Positions 35,625-47,857 of a stretch of 64,000 nt of DNA are shown piece after piece. Numbering within the stretch: position 1 is the stretch's first letter; each line of letters starts with the position of its first letter. Made by a program: the position numbers and the translations under genes. The notes beneath the pieces were generated by a model. It was not told the origin of the DNA, ran no database searches, and was given only the letters and a program-made list of their open reading frames with translations. Source of the stretch: Hawksworthiomyces lignivorus (taxonomy: Eukaryota; Ascomycota; Sordariomycetes; Ophiostomatales; Ophiostomataceae); the NCBI GenBank assembly GCA_002917075.1, contig NTMA01000028.1:369873-433872 (forward strand), read 5' to 3'.

Positions 35625-35909
35625 ATGCAGCCGTCCCGATTTCAGGCCATCGCAGCTCGCCTGTCTTTACAGAACATACGAATGTCGCTCCGGCGGTCGT
35701 CAACATCCTCTGCTACTAGCAGTAGTCGGAACTCATATTCTTCAACTAATAGCTCCTCCTTAAATACGATAAACAGCGTCATCTTTCGCCAGCCGTCCAT
35801 AGTAGACATGGAAGAGGAGCGCAGAAGTTTTGGAAGTGAACTGTCTCTTCTGGAACCGCGCCCAATTGTCTACTGGGGCGGCTTAGAAGAGCGCATGAGG
35901 TCATTTTAA
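35625..35909 (+). CDS. Small Ser-rich conserved-looking hypothetical protein
   Basis: A single exon encodes 94 residues with the ATG at 35625. The N-terminus is basic and could form an amphipathic helix (MQPSRFQAIAARLSLQNIRM). The middle is a run of Ser, Thr and Asn (about residues 25-50). The C-terminus is acidic, then ends with a compact motif, EPRPIVYWGGLEERM. That last motif is what makes it look like a real protein: small Aspergillus-type proteins ending in a similar YWG..EERM sequence come to mind, but this is memory and not a search. No membrane segment or signal peptide is seen. A CT-rich upstream region supports transcription. Function unknown. Confidence 0.65.
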   Translation: MQPSRFQAIAARLSLQNIRMSLRRSSTSSATSSSRNSYSSTNSSSLNTINSVIFRQPSIVDMEEERRSFGSELSLLEPRPIVYWGGLEERMRSF

Positions 35910-37234
35910 GGGTCTTATTTTATACAATGGGATCGGTCCTACTGAATTGGCTCGCACTACCTCCTAGTCGCAAACTTTTTTGTCAGCTCTGTTCTCCTGT
36001 AATATATCTCTTCATTACTATTTGTTCACCGCAGGTGTTCACCGCAGGGGTCAAGGCAGTCGGTCGAGTTTTCTAGGACGGAATAAACTACACGACTTCG
36101 CTAGGTGTATTGATTGCAGGGGTATTGGCGAAATTGAACTCCCGTGAGGAGGGGCTGGTGCCTATGATTGTAATTTTTTTTTTCTTCAAGTCTAAAAAGA
36201 ATAGCGATCGTCAATTATAACTATGACTTACGTTCTCTCGCTCATCCAATTTCCTTCTCTGTACCCAAAAGTTCAAATTACTGAATCCGTTTAAGTTTAG
36301 CTTGGTTAACAACAACCGCACTATCATACTACTGTAAGGTGAGAAAGAAGTTCATTGGAATATATGTATAGAACAGACGTGTCTTTATACAGGATATGGC
36401 CCGCCTCTACAATCAGACCAACAGCCGAGGCAACTGATTTGCATACATAGGGGAAAGATGAGCAGCGCCTGAAAACGAAGCCAGGTGTTCGGTATGCTTT
36501 TACCGCTATTATAGCTAAAATCATATTATTCTAATTCGCCATCCCTGCACTAGAAAAGACAACGGGTACATATGATGAAGCAAGCCTCAACTTTCAATGT
36601 TACCTCGACGTAGAAGCGACAGCTTCATAGGAAAAGGAACACATTATGCAATAAAACACATCACTGACACAAATGTCACCGTCTGCAACAAATTGAACAT
36701 CATAGTCACATTTCAAAGCACAATATAACAGAAGCTCAGAGTAAGAGACTCGTAGATGCAGTTGTTTTCATGTAACAATCTCCGAACACCAGACGCCGAT
36801 ACACGATAATAAACAGCCAGAAGCGAAGACAGAAAGAAACTCTGGATCTAACGCAATAACTAGCCGCCACAGACACTTCACATAATCCAATAGACCCTAT
36901 TCCAATTCGAGAAAAAAAAAGAATTCAGAAAAGCCGAGGCAAGAGCCTGTTTCTCATAAACTTTCACAAGTGCATTTATACAATCCAATGTAGGGGAGAA
37001 AACGAAGCAAACAGCAAGAAACAGTGAAAGGTGACCTCAGTATGTTCAAGATAGACAAGTGGAGGGCAATTACAGCACAGACGAAAATATTAGTTTCCGC
37101 CATTTTCTTTTCGGCTGTGTTGAATCCGCGGCATAATACATGAGTCGCTCTTTCAGCGGAACTTAAGTACACTAGTTCAGCTGAATCGAAGCCGGCCAGG
37201 ATGCTGAGTTGACAGTAGCGCAGAGGGGTGCTGA
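35910..37234. other. Convergent intergenic region
   Basis: About 1.3 kb between the small Ser-rich gene and the cyclin gene, whose 3' ends face each other. It includes a short duplicated ATTTGTTCACCGCAGG-like stretch (TTCACCGCAGGTGTTCACCGCAGG near 36,022-36,050) and a T-run at 36,172-36,185. No gene was seen. Confidence 0.5.
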
Positions 37235-38973
37235 TTATGAAATCTCATCCACAGAGAGTTCCGTGTTCGTGATACCGAAGTGTACGGCATTCTTTTTTGC
37301 CCACTGGCGAGTAATGAGAGACGCTAAATTTGGCTTAGTTACAAATAATTCAGGCGAACATAGAGTAGATGTGTAAACAAGAATGGAAATGTGCTTACCT
37401 TTCAGATACTTCTTGCTAGCGTATTTCTTGAAGAAGGCTTCGTGTGTCGAAGGCCGAGCAAGATAGTCCACCATGAGAATGGCAACAGGCTCTATCTCCT
37501 CCTCGGTATAACCAGCATAAAAAGATAGCGTTGCGTCCTAAGAGTAACTATGCATCAATAAAATGTAGAAATATAATGCTGTCCTTTGTCATGGTATTGA
37601 CAATACTACCGATCCAAAAAGAAAGAGAAGCTTACCCATTCGCCTCTGTCAAGAATAAGACGAGCTAAAAACATAGCAGCAGCCGCAACATGGCTAGGGC
37701 GGTATGACATGAAGCGGTGATCAAGAAGGCTTATCTCAGTGAGGTATTTGGCTACAGTTCGAGTCTGGATGTCATAGTTGTCTGCCTTGGACACTCGGCG
37801 CAGAAAATTCATGGGATTCGGGTAGCTGAGATCGTAGTTGAGTGTGCCGAGCATGAATCGCTCGGCGCTAAGAATTTCAGACTCAGTAAAACCATCATCT
37901 GCCACATGACGGAAACTACCCACGGAAGGCGAAAGAACCTCCTCGTATTTGGCGGCGATGAACATAGCAGTGACTCCAACTAGTTGAAGCCGGTCAAGTT
38001 GGACCACTTTAGCAGACAAAAAGCGATCAACAATATTGACAGCGAGAAACAGAGTCTCGGGCAGAAGATGAAATCTAGTATGGACCTCAACAAGCCAATC
38101 AATAAGGACACCGCGTGTCTTCCAGTCAAGTTCGTCCTGGTGGTTCATATAGCGGGGATTTGGAAGGGAGTTGCACTCGAGATCACGCAGATATTCGAAA
38201 ATGTCCGCAGCATATTCAGCAACCATCTGCGGGTCATCCAAATCTTCACTATCCAGATCCTTGACATCTTCGGGAAATATAAAAGCGTTCGAAGAGTATT
38301 CCCCTAAAAATTTTCCCTGCTGTAGCCCTTGCTCCGGAATGTCATTGGAATCTTTTGCAACTCGGGCCAGCTCTTCTTCAGGCTGCGATAATATAGTATG
38401 CGCTTTCTTTCGAGCCGGTTCTCCCTCGTCTGCAGGTGTATCTTCTTTCACGGCATCAGACGTAGTTGAAACAGCGGCCTTTCTTTTCTGGACAGTCCCA
38501 ATGGCACCGTGGCCCGATTTCTTGACATCGCCGGCCTTTTTGTTCGCCTCCTTAGTAGCCAACCCTGTACGACCAGTGGAACGTATTGTGCCCTTCTGGA
38601 TACCAGTTGGCTGGGATGCCTTAGAGACAAGGCTTGCTTTGCCAATGGCCTTCTTCGCCTCAGCGACATCGATCTTAGTAACGTTGCTCACGTCTCCTAA
38701 GGCAGACCTTTTCCGTAGACCATGGTGTGGTGCAGTAGAAGTTTGGGTTGATTTTTTTGTCTGAAGTGGCTTCGCGGGAACAGCAAGTTCTTCCACATGA
38801 AGGGAAGCAGTCTTTGCTCGTGTCATACGAGCTACAGCACTGTTCTCATCATTCTCGTTGGTGACGAGACGCTGTCTCGCAGATCGTCCCTAGAGAACAT
38901 CGTGTTAGCAATGCCATCGACTAGAGGTGTGTATGGCCATTTGCGGTATTCATTGGCAACTTACGGGTGGCAT
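37235..38973 (-). CDS. nimE: Mitotic B-type cyclin (NimE/Clb family)
   Basis: Four-exon model: a 9-nt first coding exon (38973-38965, M-P-P), 38889-37636, 37537-37399 and 37323-37235, 496 residues, all junctions in frame. B-type cyclins activate Cdk1 for G2/M entry. A destruction box, RSALGDVSN, lies at residues 64-72 (R-x-x-L), the signal for APC/C-mediated degradation. The cyclin N-box includes NPRYMNHQDELDWKTRGVLI and DWLVEVHTRFHLLPETLFLA, then VDRFLSAKVVQLDRLQLVGV and AMFIAAKYEEVLSP. The cyclin C-box carries MLGTLNYDLSYPNPMNFLRR, LLDHRFMSYRPSHVAAAAMF and, across the third and fourth exons, YAGYTEEEI and ITRQWAKKNA. The start is chosen because MPP joined to GRSARQRLVTNENDENSAVA recreates the usual fungal cyclin B beginning. 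Donors are GTAAGT/GTAAGC. Confidence 0.94.
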
Positions 38974-40681
38974 CTTCTTTTCAACTTAAATGTTTGCTCT
39001 TTGCGTGTCTCTTCTCTTTAGGCTAGCTGGCGCTTTTGTCGCTGCTCTTCAAAGCAAAACAAGATATGATGTTGTTGCCGTAGTCTTGATTTCTTTCATC
39101 ACAGCGCACTATAGTGTTAGCTTACGCTTCTAAACAAATGCATACAGATGTTTAGGAGGTGATTTTGGACTATCGAAAGACTGACAAAAGTCAAATGCAT
39201 TTGAAGAACGCGAGCAGGAGAAAGAGAAAGGGGGAAATATTGAGGACAGTCGTGCTGACGTACCAATATAAAGACCGTTGAAGCTTTCTGCCTTTATTTA
39301 TGACAGTCGAGGTGATGAAATTTGACAAATACCAATTCGCTAGCAGCGAAGCCTGCTGAATACGATAAACAGCGTAGAGAATAATGGTTGGGTAGGAAAT
39401 ATAGACGTGACGGACGAACAAAAACAGGAACGAAGAATGAGGGAAATGTGAGAGAAAAAGCAGAGGGGGGAGAATAAAGAGTAGAGAGTAAGATTGAACC
39501 CGATATAAAAAGAAAGAGAGTGTTTTGGTTGTAAGTGGAGAAAACAGACAGAGAAATAAGACACGGGTAGAAGACACAAGACAGGAGAGAACAAGAGAGA
39601 GTGCGTTTGAGAGACAAGTTTGGTGCTGGATCTGTGTTTTGTACTAATTTGCTTCGTCGCGTCAATGTCGCTGGGCGAAAATAATGTACGCAGCACACTC
39701 GCTCCACTGCCTATTGCGGGTGTGGGCACAACGAGTTGAGGCGACACGCTCGAGCTTCGGCGGTAGCGCGATTTGCCTATGAAAAAGAGGTCAGAGACAC
39801 TCCTGGTTGGTTGCCAGGGCAGGAGGCATTGCGCTTGAATGGTTAGGTCCACACCGCAGTCTGCGAAGCCAATAGAGCCAGAAAAAGCGTACGAGTGCCA
39901 AATAATGTAGAGCAACACATGTATACACGCCCATGGATCTCATTGTTTCTTTTCTACTGAATTGGTTTGGAGCCTACGGAGTATTTAGCAATGTTTGCGA
40001 ATGTAAAGTTGACGTGCCTATTCAGGCCGAGGCTTGTGTATGCCTATAGAAGAAAAGAAGCAAAGGGTTAGATGGTGAAGAGATAACTCGTATAAGACGA
40101 CGGAGGTCGCCAAATCAAAAGGGCATGATTGCATATCTAAGGAGATACAAACAAGCAAAGTATCCCAGCATACAAAACACAACCAACAAGGCCGACTGCG
40201 ACATAAGCCTAGTATAATATGTGCAGTCGATGCAAGACGTATATATTGCAAGTATCAGACATCACTGAGGAGCCAAAATTCCTTGATTGGATACGCAAAT
40301 AATGGAGACGCGTGTCGTAATTGTTTAAAAATCACTATGCTCAGCGAAAGACGTGTAGCAGCTAAAACAATTCTTGGTATCCACCATTAATTATAAACAT
40401 GGCAACCGCAGAGTAACAGCGTTATAATTGGCCAAGGCTAGAATCTGTGGGTAACCACGAATTTCTGCACTAAAAATTTAGAGTGGCTCATCGCGTTTGA
40501 TCTGCATTATTAACTGTGGCTTGTGCGGTTCGGATTAGCTTTTTTCCTTCTCAAGCCTTTTCTCTGCAGCATCCTCGCTCAGTCTTAGATGCTCAAGTGT
40601 TGAGAATCAAGCGGCTGTCAACTCTTTACTCAGAAAACTGCCAATCTCGGGGCTGCGAATTGCTTATGCAGATTCTTTGCC
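38974..40681. promoter_or_regulatory. Divergent promoter region between cyclin B and uL2m genes
   Basis: About 1.7 kb lie between two divergently transcribed genes. From 39,180 to 39,700 the + strand is strongly purine-rich (GAGAGA/AAAGAAAGAG-type), so the cyclin transcript strand is CT-rich, consistent with a long cyclin leader. The apparent 100-190-codon frames on the - strand here are composed of Phe/Leu/Ser from CT-rich sequence and are not called as genes. Confidence 0.5.
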
Positions 40682-42059
40682 ATGATTCAATCCCGGCTTA
40701 TTTCTCGGCTTAGGCTAATAGCTACAAGTCAGACCCGATTTCGTCATGCACTAAGCATCCGGGTGCGCTCTGCCAGAACTGTCACGACGACGTCTAGCCC
40801 ACCAGAACAGCACGATGAGATTATAGGTGCTTCTGCTGCTCAAGCTTCTCTTACCATTGGCAAAGAATCTGTCGTTCTTCGCACCTACAAGCCTCGAACA
40901 CCAGGTGTACGGCATTTGAAGCGTCCTCTCAATGACCATTTGTGGAAGGGTCGGCCCTTTCTACCATTAACATTCCCCAAGAAGGGTCACGCGAAAGGTG
41001 GCCGCAATAATCAAGGGAGAATTACAGTGCGCCACAGAGGAGGTGGTGCCAAGAGGCGTATCCGCATGGTTGATTTCCATCGTTGGGCGCCAGGAGCCCA
41101 CTTTGTCGAGCGAATCGAACACGACCCTGGCCGAAGCGCCCATATCGCTTTGCTAACAGAGAAGGCTACAGGCAAGAAGTCATATATTGTCGCTGCTGAA
41201 GGTATGAGAGCGGGGGACACTGTGTACAGCTATCGCTCAGGTGTCCCCCAAGACCTCCTCGATAGCATGGGTGGCGCTATCGATCCAGGTATTCTCGCTG
41301 CACGAACAGCTCACCGCGGTAACTGCCTCCCGTTACACATGATTCCAATTGGGACTGTGGTATACAACGTCGGCTCGCAGCAGGGCAAGGGTGCTGTTTT
41401 CTGCCGAAGTGCAGGGACTTATGCTGTAATTACTGCTAAGGAGGAGAAGACACGCGATGATGGCTCCAAAGAGGTGGTAGGTCGCTTTGTGCAAGTCAGA
41501 CTACAGAGTGGAGAAGTTCGAAGAGTGAGCAAAGATGCTTGTGCTACCATTGGAGTAGCTAGCAACCCACATCATCATTACCGCCAACTAGGCAAAGCTG
41601 GCCGCAGCCGCTGGCTGAACATTCGGCCGACTGTACGGGGCGTTGCAATGAACAGAGGTCAGTAAAAGTTTCCAGCTTATCGTTGATCGCTACGGGCTTA
41701 TAAAAGGGCTCTCATTTTGTTTCTCGCTGCATATTTAGTACAGTTACTAACTAAAATGATTTCCCGGTTCCAGCTGATCACCCTCATGGAGGTGGCCGTG
41801 GAAAATCGAAAAGTAATAGGCACCCAACCAGCCCTTGGGGCACGCCGGTACGCAACGTCACCTTGGAGCCCTTTCAGCAGTACTTATCGCTATGAAATTT
41901 CTCTTTATCTGCGCGCGATGACAGTAATTCGTTAACACAGTTCAATAGGCAAAAGGCGGTTATAAGACGAGGCGAAAGCACAATGTTAATAGATGGGTCG
42001 TTACTCCTCGCCCGCGAAATATGGGTAAACGGCGCGACAAGAAGAAGAGCTCTGATTAA
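40682..42059 (+). CDS. rml2: Mitochondrial large-subunit ribosomal protein uL2m (Rml2)
   Basis: Three-exon model: 40682-41657, 41774-41847 and 41949-42059, 386 residues. uL2 lies near the peptidyl-transferase centre of the ribosome; here the mitochondrial form is indicated by an N-terminal Arg/Ser-rich presequence ([20 protein letters not shown]). uL2 blocks: [48 protein letters not shown] and GVAMNRG at the end of exon 1. Exon 2 supplies [20 protein letters not shown], including the universally conserved His-containing loop, then PWGTP. Exon 3 supplies [20 protein letters not shown] and a basic tail ending KKKSSD. Joining the exons restores the uninterrupted family C-terminus, so reading only the first exon would give a truncated protein. 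Confidence 0.95.
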
Positions 42060-43053
42060 TTTATGGAGGCATGATGTTTCCGATGCAACTTCCTACTGCA
42101 TACGAGAGCAATCGTATTATATTTACGTGTATATATGTCTCTTGGGTGTAATATAGTCTGATATCCCTGCTTTGTTCGTGTAAACTCCTGCGTAGAATAC
42201 ATTGAATACCTCCCAAGTTAGCGTCGCATGAGCACTTACCATTTTTGGCAATCTCTTATACAAGTAAACATGCTCACGTGAGCAACTACGAAGGTAGAAT
42301 CTCTGTACTGAGTATATTATGTGGTCGTGTTTTTCTCAGTGTCTTTCCTTGACATCGAAGACGCCCGGTTCTTCTTTTCCTCTAGATCCCTAAACTACAT
42401 AGCTTTAAATGCTGTAATACTTGTATAATAAACTCTCCAGACGCTCACATATTGGAGCCGCAAGTCTGCTTTCATTTAGCGAGGAAAATAGAGCTCCATT
42501 GGCCAAGGCTATATTGATTGAAAAGAGGGAAAAAAAAAAAAATTTAAATTTAAATTAAAATAAATAAAAAAAGCTAGGTATTTCCTGTATCAATTATTGC
42601 CATCTTCCTATTAGGCTTTTGAACAGAAGAATCTCAGGATTGTAAGGTAGTCTTTATTTTTACTTTTCCAACTACGTTTTGATGGACAATTCGGAGGTCC
42701 ACTGTATTGTACACGTATAAGCAGTATCCTTGTCCTATCTTCATTTCTCCTAGTTCACACGTAAGCAGATAGGTAGTTAGATGTAGATTATTGGTGGTAT
42801 TACCATTTCTTCTCCCAGGAGCCCACAGCCTAAAGGACGTTCCTTTTTCACATCCTTTCCCTCAGTATTCTAATGACAAACTCTCTTTTCTCCTAGAGAT
42901 CTGCCTTGACCTATACCTGTCCTACTGCTCGCCAAAGTTTCTCAACGATATCCCATAGCGTACCAGGCTGCTTTGCTTCTTATACCACTACGAACATTCC
43001 CGCCACAAGAAAAGATACTCCCTCGGATCTCGGCGCCATTGCACTTGACCGAC
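42060..43053. other. Intergenic region with low-complexity A/T tract
   Basis: Between the uL2m gene and the lipid phosphatase gene, both on the + strand. An A-run followed by AATTTAAATTTAAATTAAAATAAA-like sequence lies at 42,528-42,571. The last 200 bp are CT-rich and probably form the promoter and leader of the phosphatase gene. No gene was seen. Confidence 0.55.
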
Positions 43054-44466
43054 ATGGCATACGAAACCGGATATGATCAACAAAGCGGACGAAGAAAGCT
43101 AGAAGCTTGCAGCGCTGTTCCCCTCATCGCATCTGGCATCTTCGACTGGCTTCTCGTCGTAGGCTTAGCAGTTGGCGGCTTTTATCTAGGAAATATGACG
43201 CCAAATAAGCGCCCATTTCAACTAGAAAATCCAGATATTTCGTATGATCCCCAAAGTCTCCGCGATTTTTTTTTTCAAGTAGGCTTCTAAATGTGAAGCT
43301 CTTGGGTTCAGTATCGTGGGTCTCCCTGACGAACATTATTCAACAGGTTTCCGTTCACAGCTCGCGAAACAGTCAGCTCTAGAGACTTAGCGATTTCTAC
43401 GATTGCTGTTCCCGTTATTGTTATTGTTATTGTATCTCTCGCCACCGTCCCGGGGTCGAGCTCACTATCAGGTATCCCATGGCCCCTCAAATGGCGGCGA
43501 ATATCTTGGGAGCTATATGCCTCACTCTTAGCTTTCGCGTTGAGTATGGCATCGCAATGGTTTTTTGTCAACGGTTTAAAAAATATTTGCGGCAAACCGC
43601 GTCCTGACTTGCTCGCACGATGTCAGCCCGACTTATTACAAGCAGCGAGATATATCGTGGGTGGCGTTGCAAACATTACCTCAAACGGACAGCTTGTCAG
43701 CGCTGATATTTGTACAAACCAAGACGTCTCTGTTTTGAATGACGGTTTCAGAAGCTATCCATCTGGCCATAGCTCATCTGCTGCTGCTGGCCTAGGCTAC
43801 CTTTCCCTCTATCTTGCTCATAGATTTGGCGTAGCCTTTCCCGCGGTGGTTCTCACGGCCCTGCAGGAAGCCGATACGCTTCCTGTCTTCCCAATTCGAC
43901 TAGGTGTTTCAACGTTCCAAGGCAATACTTACGAGCTAGTAGAGGCTACCCATTCTACTCACGTACGCCGCGATGCACAAAATGGTCTCGCGAACAAAGA
44001 TGATCACGATGTCCAACGAGCTATTTTGCCCATGAGGCGGGGTGGTGCCGCACCGCCGCTATATCTGCTTATAATTGCGTTGGTCCCCCTTGCCGCTTCT
44101 GTTTTCATTGCCGCTTCTCGCTGGTTCAACTTCCGACACCATGGATTTGATATCCTCTTTGGCTATTTTATTGGTGCAATCACCGCAATTGTTTCCTTCC
44201 GTTTCTACCACCTGCCTCTTACCTATGGGGCTGGCTGGGCCTGGGGACCGCGCTCTCCAAGCAAAGCGTTTTGGGCAGGAGTTGACAGCCAGAGTTGGGC
44301 GATATCACCTTCGCACCGATGGTCGTCATGTCCAGGTGATGGGGAAGAAGGTTATATAACGAGAACACCTCGGCGCAGCTATCGTTCGAATTCATCGGAA
44401 TTACAACACCTCCCCGTGCCACAACGAAATTTTGCAGGCGATGGCAGCAATGCTCATTTAGAATAG
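43054..44466 (+). CDS. PAP2-family lipid phosphate phosphatase (Dpp1/Lpp1-like)
   Basis: Two-exon model: 43054-43241 and 43347-44466, 435 residues. The enzyme type removes phosphate from diacylglycerol pyrophosphate, phosphatidate or related lipids at a membrane. All three catalytic motifs of the PAP2 superfamily are present in order: KNICGKPRP (about residue 136), YPSGHSS (about 198) and SRWFNFRHHGFD (about 321). Hydrophobic segments suit a multipass protein: FDWLLVVGLAVGGFYLG, IAVPVIVIVIVSLATV, WELYASLLAFALSMA, LYLLIIALVPLAASVFIAA and ILFGYFIGAITAIVSF. The intron (GTATGA donor, CAACAG acceptor, 105 nt) joins PDIS to FPFTARETVSS; without it the first part would stop early. A hydrophilic loop of about 60-70 residues sits between motifs 2 and 3. 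The cytosolic C-terminus is Arg/Ser-rich. Substrate preference cannot be read from sequence. Confidence 0.92.
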
Positions 44467-44873
44467 AGATATTAGACTCCAAAATTTACTCTCGAACTGG
44501 TATTTATGCTCCTTGCCAAGAGTTGCGGTCAGTATGGCTTACGGAGCTAGGGTACCTCCAGCACTTGCGACAGAGGAGATGAATTGCCAATTCTAACCAA
44601 TCATTACTTCCGGGGAATATGCGTCAAGTTAATCGCCTTCTCTGCATCTCGACGCGAGTAGTTGAATGATCCAGGAATGTTAATATTCGCAGGGCTGGCC
44701 AGTGAAGCTAGAAGTCAAAGAATATAAACTAATGATATTAAAGACATTAAGCGCTACCAAATACCAGCCAATATGCACATATTCATCAGTGTACAGTACC
44801 AAAATGTCTTTCTCTGTCGAGACGATGGCAGACCGCACAACAATTTACAATAAACGCCAATGTATGCTTACCG
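44467..44873. other. Convergent intergenic region
   Basis: A 407-bp gap between the 3' ends of the lipid phosphatase gene and the casein kinase II beta gene. No feature was seen. Confidence 0.55.
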
Positions 44874-45857
44874 CTATCCCATGACAGCCGTGCCACCTCC
44901 TCCTGTATGATCTGGCTCATCTTGAACCTCCTGTTCTTCGTCCTCTTCCTCGTCTTCTTCAAGATCTTCGTCATCACCATCCTTAAAGCCACTCTCTATT
45001 TCCATTCTACGGAGTCGCCGCCTCATCTCATCCCGTTTTGCGTTCTGCCATCGAATAAGTGCAGCAGACGCATGCACTTTGAATCCGTACACTCGCGGTA
45101 TATAACGGTCTGCCGACTTTGGAGGAATAAGTGCAGGATATACCTGAAATAGTATGTTGTGAAACGAAGTCCCAAAATATGCACCATCGATAACAGCGTG
45201 ACGCGTCGATTTAGGGTTGTAAATATCTTCACACCGGGCACAGTACAGTTTGACTGGCCGGACATTCGGGATATCTGAGAGACCAAGAGGAAGAAGGGGG
45301 TGGGAGTGGCAGTTGACACGGGGACATTTGCCAAAGTCGGATTTTTTGTATTTTTCCAACTACAGCGAAACCCCAGGTGAAGAGAGAGATTAGCGAATTC
45401 TAGAGCAAATACCTCACAACAAATGTATAACCAGGAGGGAAGTGTTCTGCCGAACATGGCTTACCATTTTGGCCAATCCTCGAGTAGTGACAATGTAGCG
45501 TGCGTGAACTAACCCGTAAAGATGGCGAGCCGACTTCTCTATTGTCTCGCGCATCTCGTCGTCACAATCAAGATCAAAGACGTCCGTGACAAGGTCAAGT
45601 GCGTATTGATAATACTGCACCTCCGTATTGAGCCCGGTCAAGTTAAATCGATCAGTGAGATAGTCTTCGTCGATCTCACAGAAATATTCATTTCCCCTGG
45701 AGGATATAAACTAGAATCTAAAGGTTAGAGGGGGAAGAAATGAGCGGGCTAGCATTCCCCTTGGGGTGTGAGATGGAGGGGCTACAGAGACATTTCATAC
45801 CCAGTCTCGCCAATAGCTAGTGTACTCGCTGTCGGTCTCGCTGACAAAATCGTCCAT
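44874..45857 (-). CDS. ckb1: Casein kinase II regulatory (beta) subunit
   Basis: Three-exon model: 45857-45801, 45710-45465 and 45359-44874, 262 residues, all phase-0 junctions. CK2 beta dimerises through a zinc ribbon and assembles the constitutive Ser/Thr kinase holoenzyme. The N-terminus, MDDFVSETDSEYTSYWRDW, joined to FISSRGNEYFCEIDEDYLTD, is typical. RFNLTGL, then VQYYQYALDLVTDVFDLD and SARHLYGLVHARYIVTTRGL follow. The zinc ribbon uses CPRVNC and, after PNVRPVKLY, CARC. The dimer-interface blocks include HAVIDGAYFGTSFHNILFQV and YIPRVYGFKVH. The C-terminal tail is highly acidic (DDEDLEEDEEEDEEQE) and ends Gly-rich. I call it ckb1-like; assignment to CKB1 versus CKB2 is not certain. The GTATGA donor of intron 1 and the CTAG acceptor are non-ideal but restore the family sequence exactly. 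Confidence 0.93.
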
Positions 45858-47857
45858 TTTCGGCTTTCCTTGGAGATTCGAGGGCGTCGGAGGATTTTAT
45901 GTGGTGATCGTTCATAGACGTAGCAGCGTTTTGGTAAGAGTCGAGGCAGGACAAAAAATGCATTCGCTGGACTGCGCAGTAGTCAAGATACGCTACTAAA
46001 AGTGGTAAATGTGGCGCAAAGCTTGCCACATTTTAACATGAATCAATGTGGCGCCAGACCACGTGCGGAGCAATACTATAGCCATTTTGATGCCTATGCA
46101 TCTGAACGGGGTTAGGAGGGTATTCAGTAGCTAAGTGAAGCAGATTGTCTAAATATCATGAGAGTACGACGTAGGGAATATGCAGCCAGAAAAAGTGCGT
46201 AGATTAGTTGAAGAAATACGGCCATATACAAATAAATCCGATCGCGGGCTTGTTTATATCACATTCCCCATAGCCATAGTGATAGTTGATACTGTCATGT
46301 ATACTGCTGTGAGTTGAAGGCATTGTGTCAGTTCAAACCAGGTGGCCTCCTTTCCAATTTAATTAGACAATAGAAAATTGACAACCACTTTAGGAATTGA
46401 AGACCAGCGATACTAAGCCTTATAGAGTGCTAACGAGAACACTACCAAATATAGGCATTCTACATACAAAATTTTCGGAATAGCCCAATCTAAACCCAAT
46501 TGACAGATACAAGAACATATCTAAGCAAATGCAATATATGCAGGAGTATAGCGCGAATGTATCTGAAGGCACATTGTTTTGCCAAACACATACGCACATG
46601 GGTTTATGCACATGCCCCTACAAGGGTAGCCCAGGCACGTAGCCCTTCAATTCCTATGACAAAGGGCCTTGTGTATGTAGATCCTACGATGCCTCCATCC
46701 TTGACTGATGCAGGTTGCATTGTATCTGCAATGTGAATCTGCCGACCTGCGGTCAGACCCAGTTTGATTTCTCGCTAGAGAAATGTGCAGAGTAGAATTG
46801 TCGTTGTTAACCCCTACTCTACTGCCTCATCTTTCCATTTCAACACGGGTGGCTTGTAACGATAAATATTACCATATGCTGACAGCAGGTCGTGTTCTCG
46901 CGGACTGAGGGGTCCTACTTAGACAAGTTCTTCCCTCGTTTTATTTGCTGCGCCTGACTCAAACTACCAGCATTCTTTGGACTTGCTGATTTCCATCTGA
47001 GGAGCAGCTAATACCAATACTTTACAATGGTTTCAACATTCCCCATAAGCCAAACCACATGCGCAAAGGGTACCAACCTAAACTCAAGTCACCTGCGAGG
47101 GCAAGATATTGCCTATCAGAACTGTGTGTAATCTGGTACCGCATGTTGTCTCTCTGCTTTGAGTCGTTGCCCCACCTTGCCATGTTCTGCATTTCGATGT
47201 CGAGTTAATAATTCTTATCGTCCCCGACTTTGAGACTATGGTTACACCAGAGTCCCCGAACATCACGAGGAAGAAGATACAGCAAGTAGCGGTAATCGAC
47301 ATCCAGCCTGTGAATCGAAGCGAAGGTAAGTCGGGGTCTACTGATAGTGAGACGGCAAAGGAATGGAGAGGGATTGGAGGCAAAGGTCAGTTACGCATAG
47401 AATAGTGCTGCCCATGGCAGCAGCAGCGGCTTTGACAACGGACGGCATCGAACACACGCTTCAGGGTGGTCATGTTTGAGACGGCAAGCTAGATAATAGA
47501 TGTACAATTCAAAGTCGCGGCCCTGTGATGAGCGAAAACATCCGCTTGCTAACTAGACCTCTCTATTGATAGGCGCTGTCCTTTATGTTTTAGTTTATAG
47601 CAAAGCAGCTATTGTCTCGTAAGCAACACATATCGTGAAGTGACCCCCAGCCCGTATTCTCGCTTAATTAAGATATCAGCACCCACGCCTGGAAGAAGAA
47701 AAATCATTTTTGTGTGGCCGGACAGGGCCACTTTTATATACACCTTCTGTCATTCTTGGATATATATTTTTTTCATACTCTATTTCCCTGCTGACCGAAC
47801 TACGTACATAGTCGTCTATTTGGGAACGGGGAATTCAAACTGCTACTTTTACAAGCC
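45858..47857. other. Intergenic region with one doubtful small gene
   Basis: About 2 kb between the CK2 beta gene and the decayed C2H2 gene. On the - strand around 47,448-47,040 there are pieces that could be a tiny intron-rich gene. An ATG at 47,448 begins MPSVVKAAAAAMGSTILC followed by GTAACT. A hydrophobic block near 47,305 reads FTGWMSITATCCIFFLVMFG. A GTAACC...TTAAC...TGCAG intron-like stretch precedes NMARWGNDSKQRDNMRYQIT. The joins are uncertain and no family is recognised, so I give no CDS call. The remainder shows nothing. Confidence 0.3.

Noticed and set aside
39191..39918. Open frames up to 192 codons on the - strand upstream of cyclin B
   Set aside because: They consist of Phe/Leu/Ser from CT-rich leader sequence in overlapping frames; this is composition and not coding.
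43760..44120. The hydrophilic loop of the PAP2 phosphatase as an unspliced intron or foreign insertion
   Set aside because: It is open, in frame and without splice signals, and fungal relatives are known to carry variable loops at this position.
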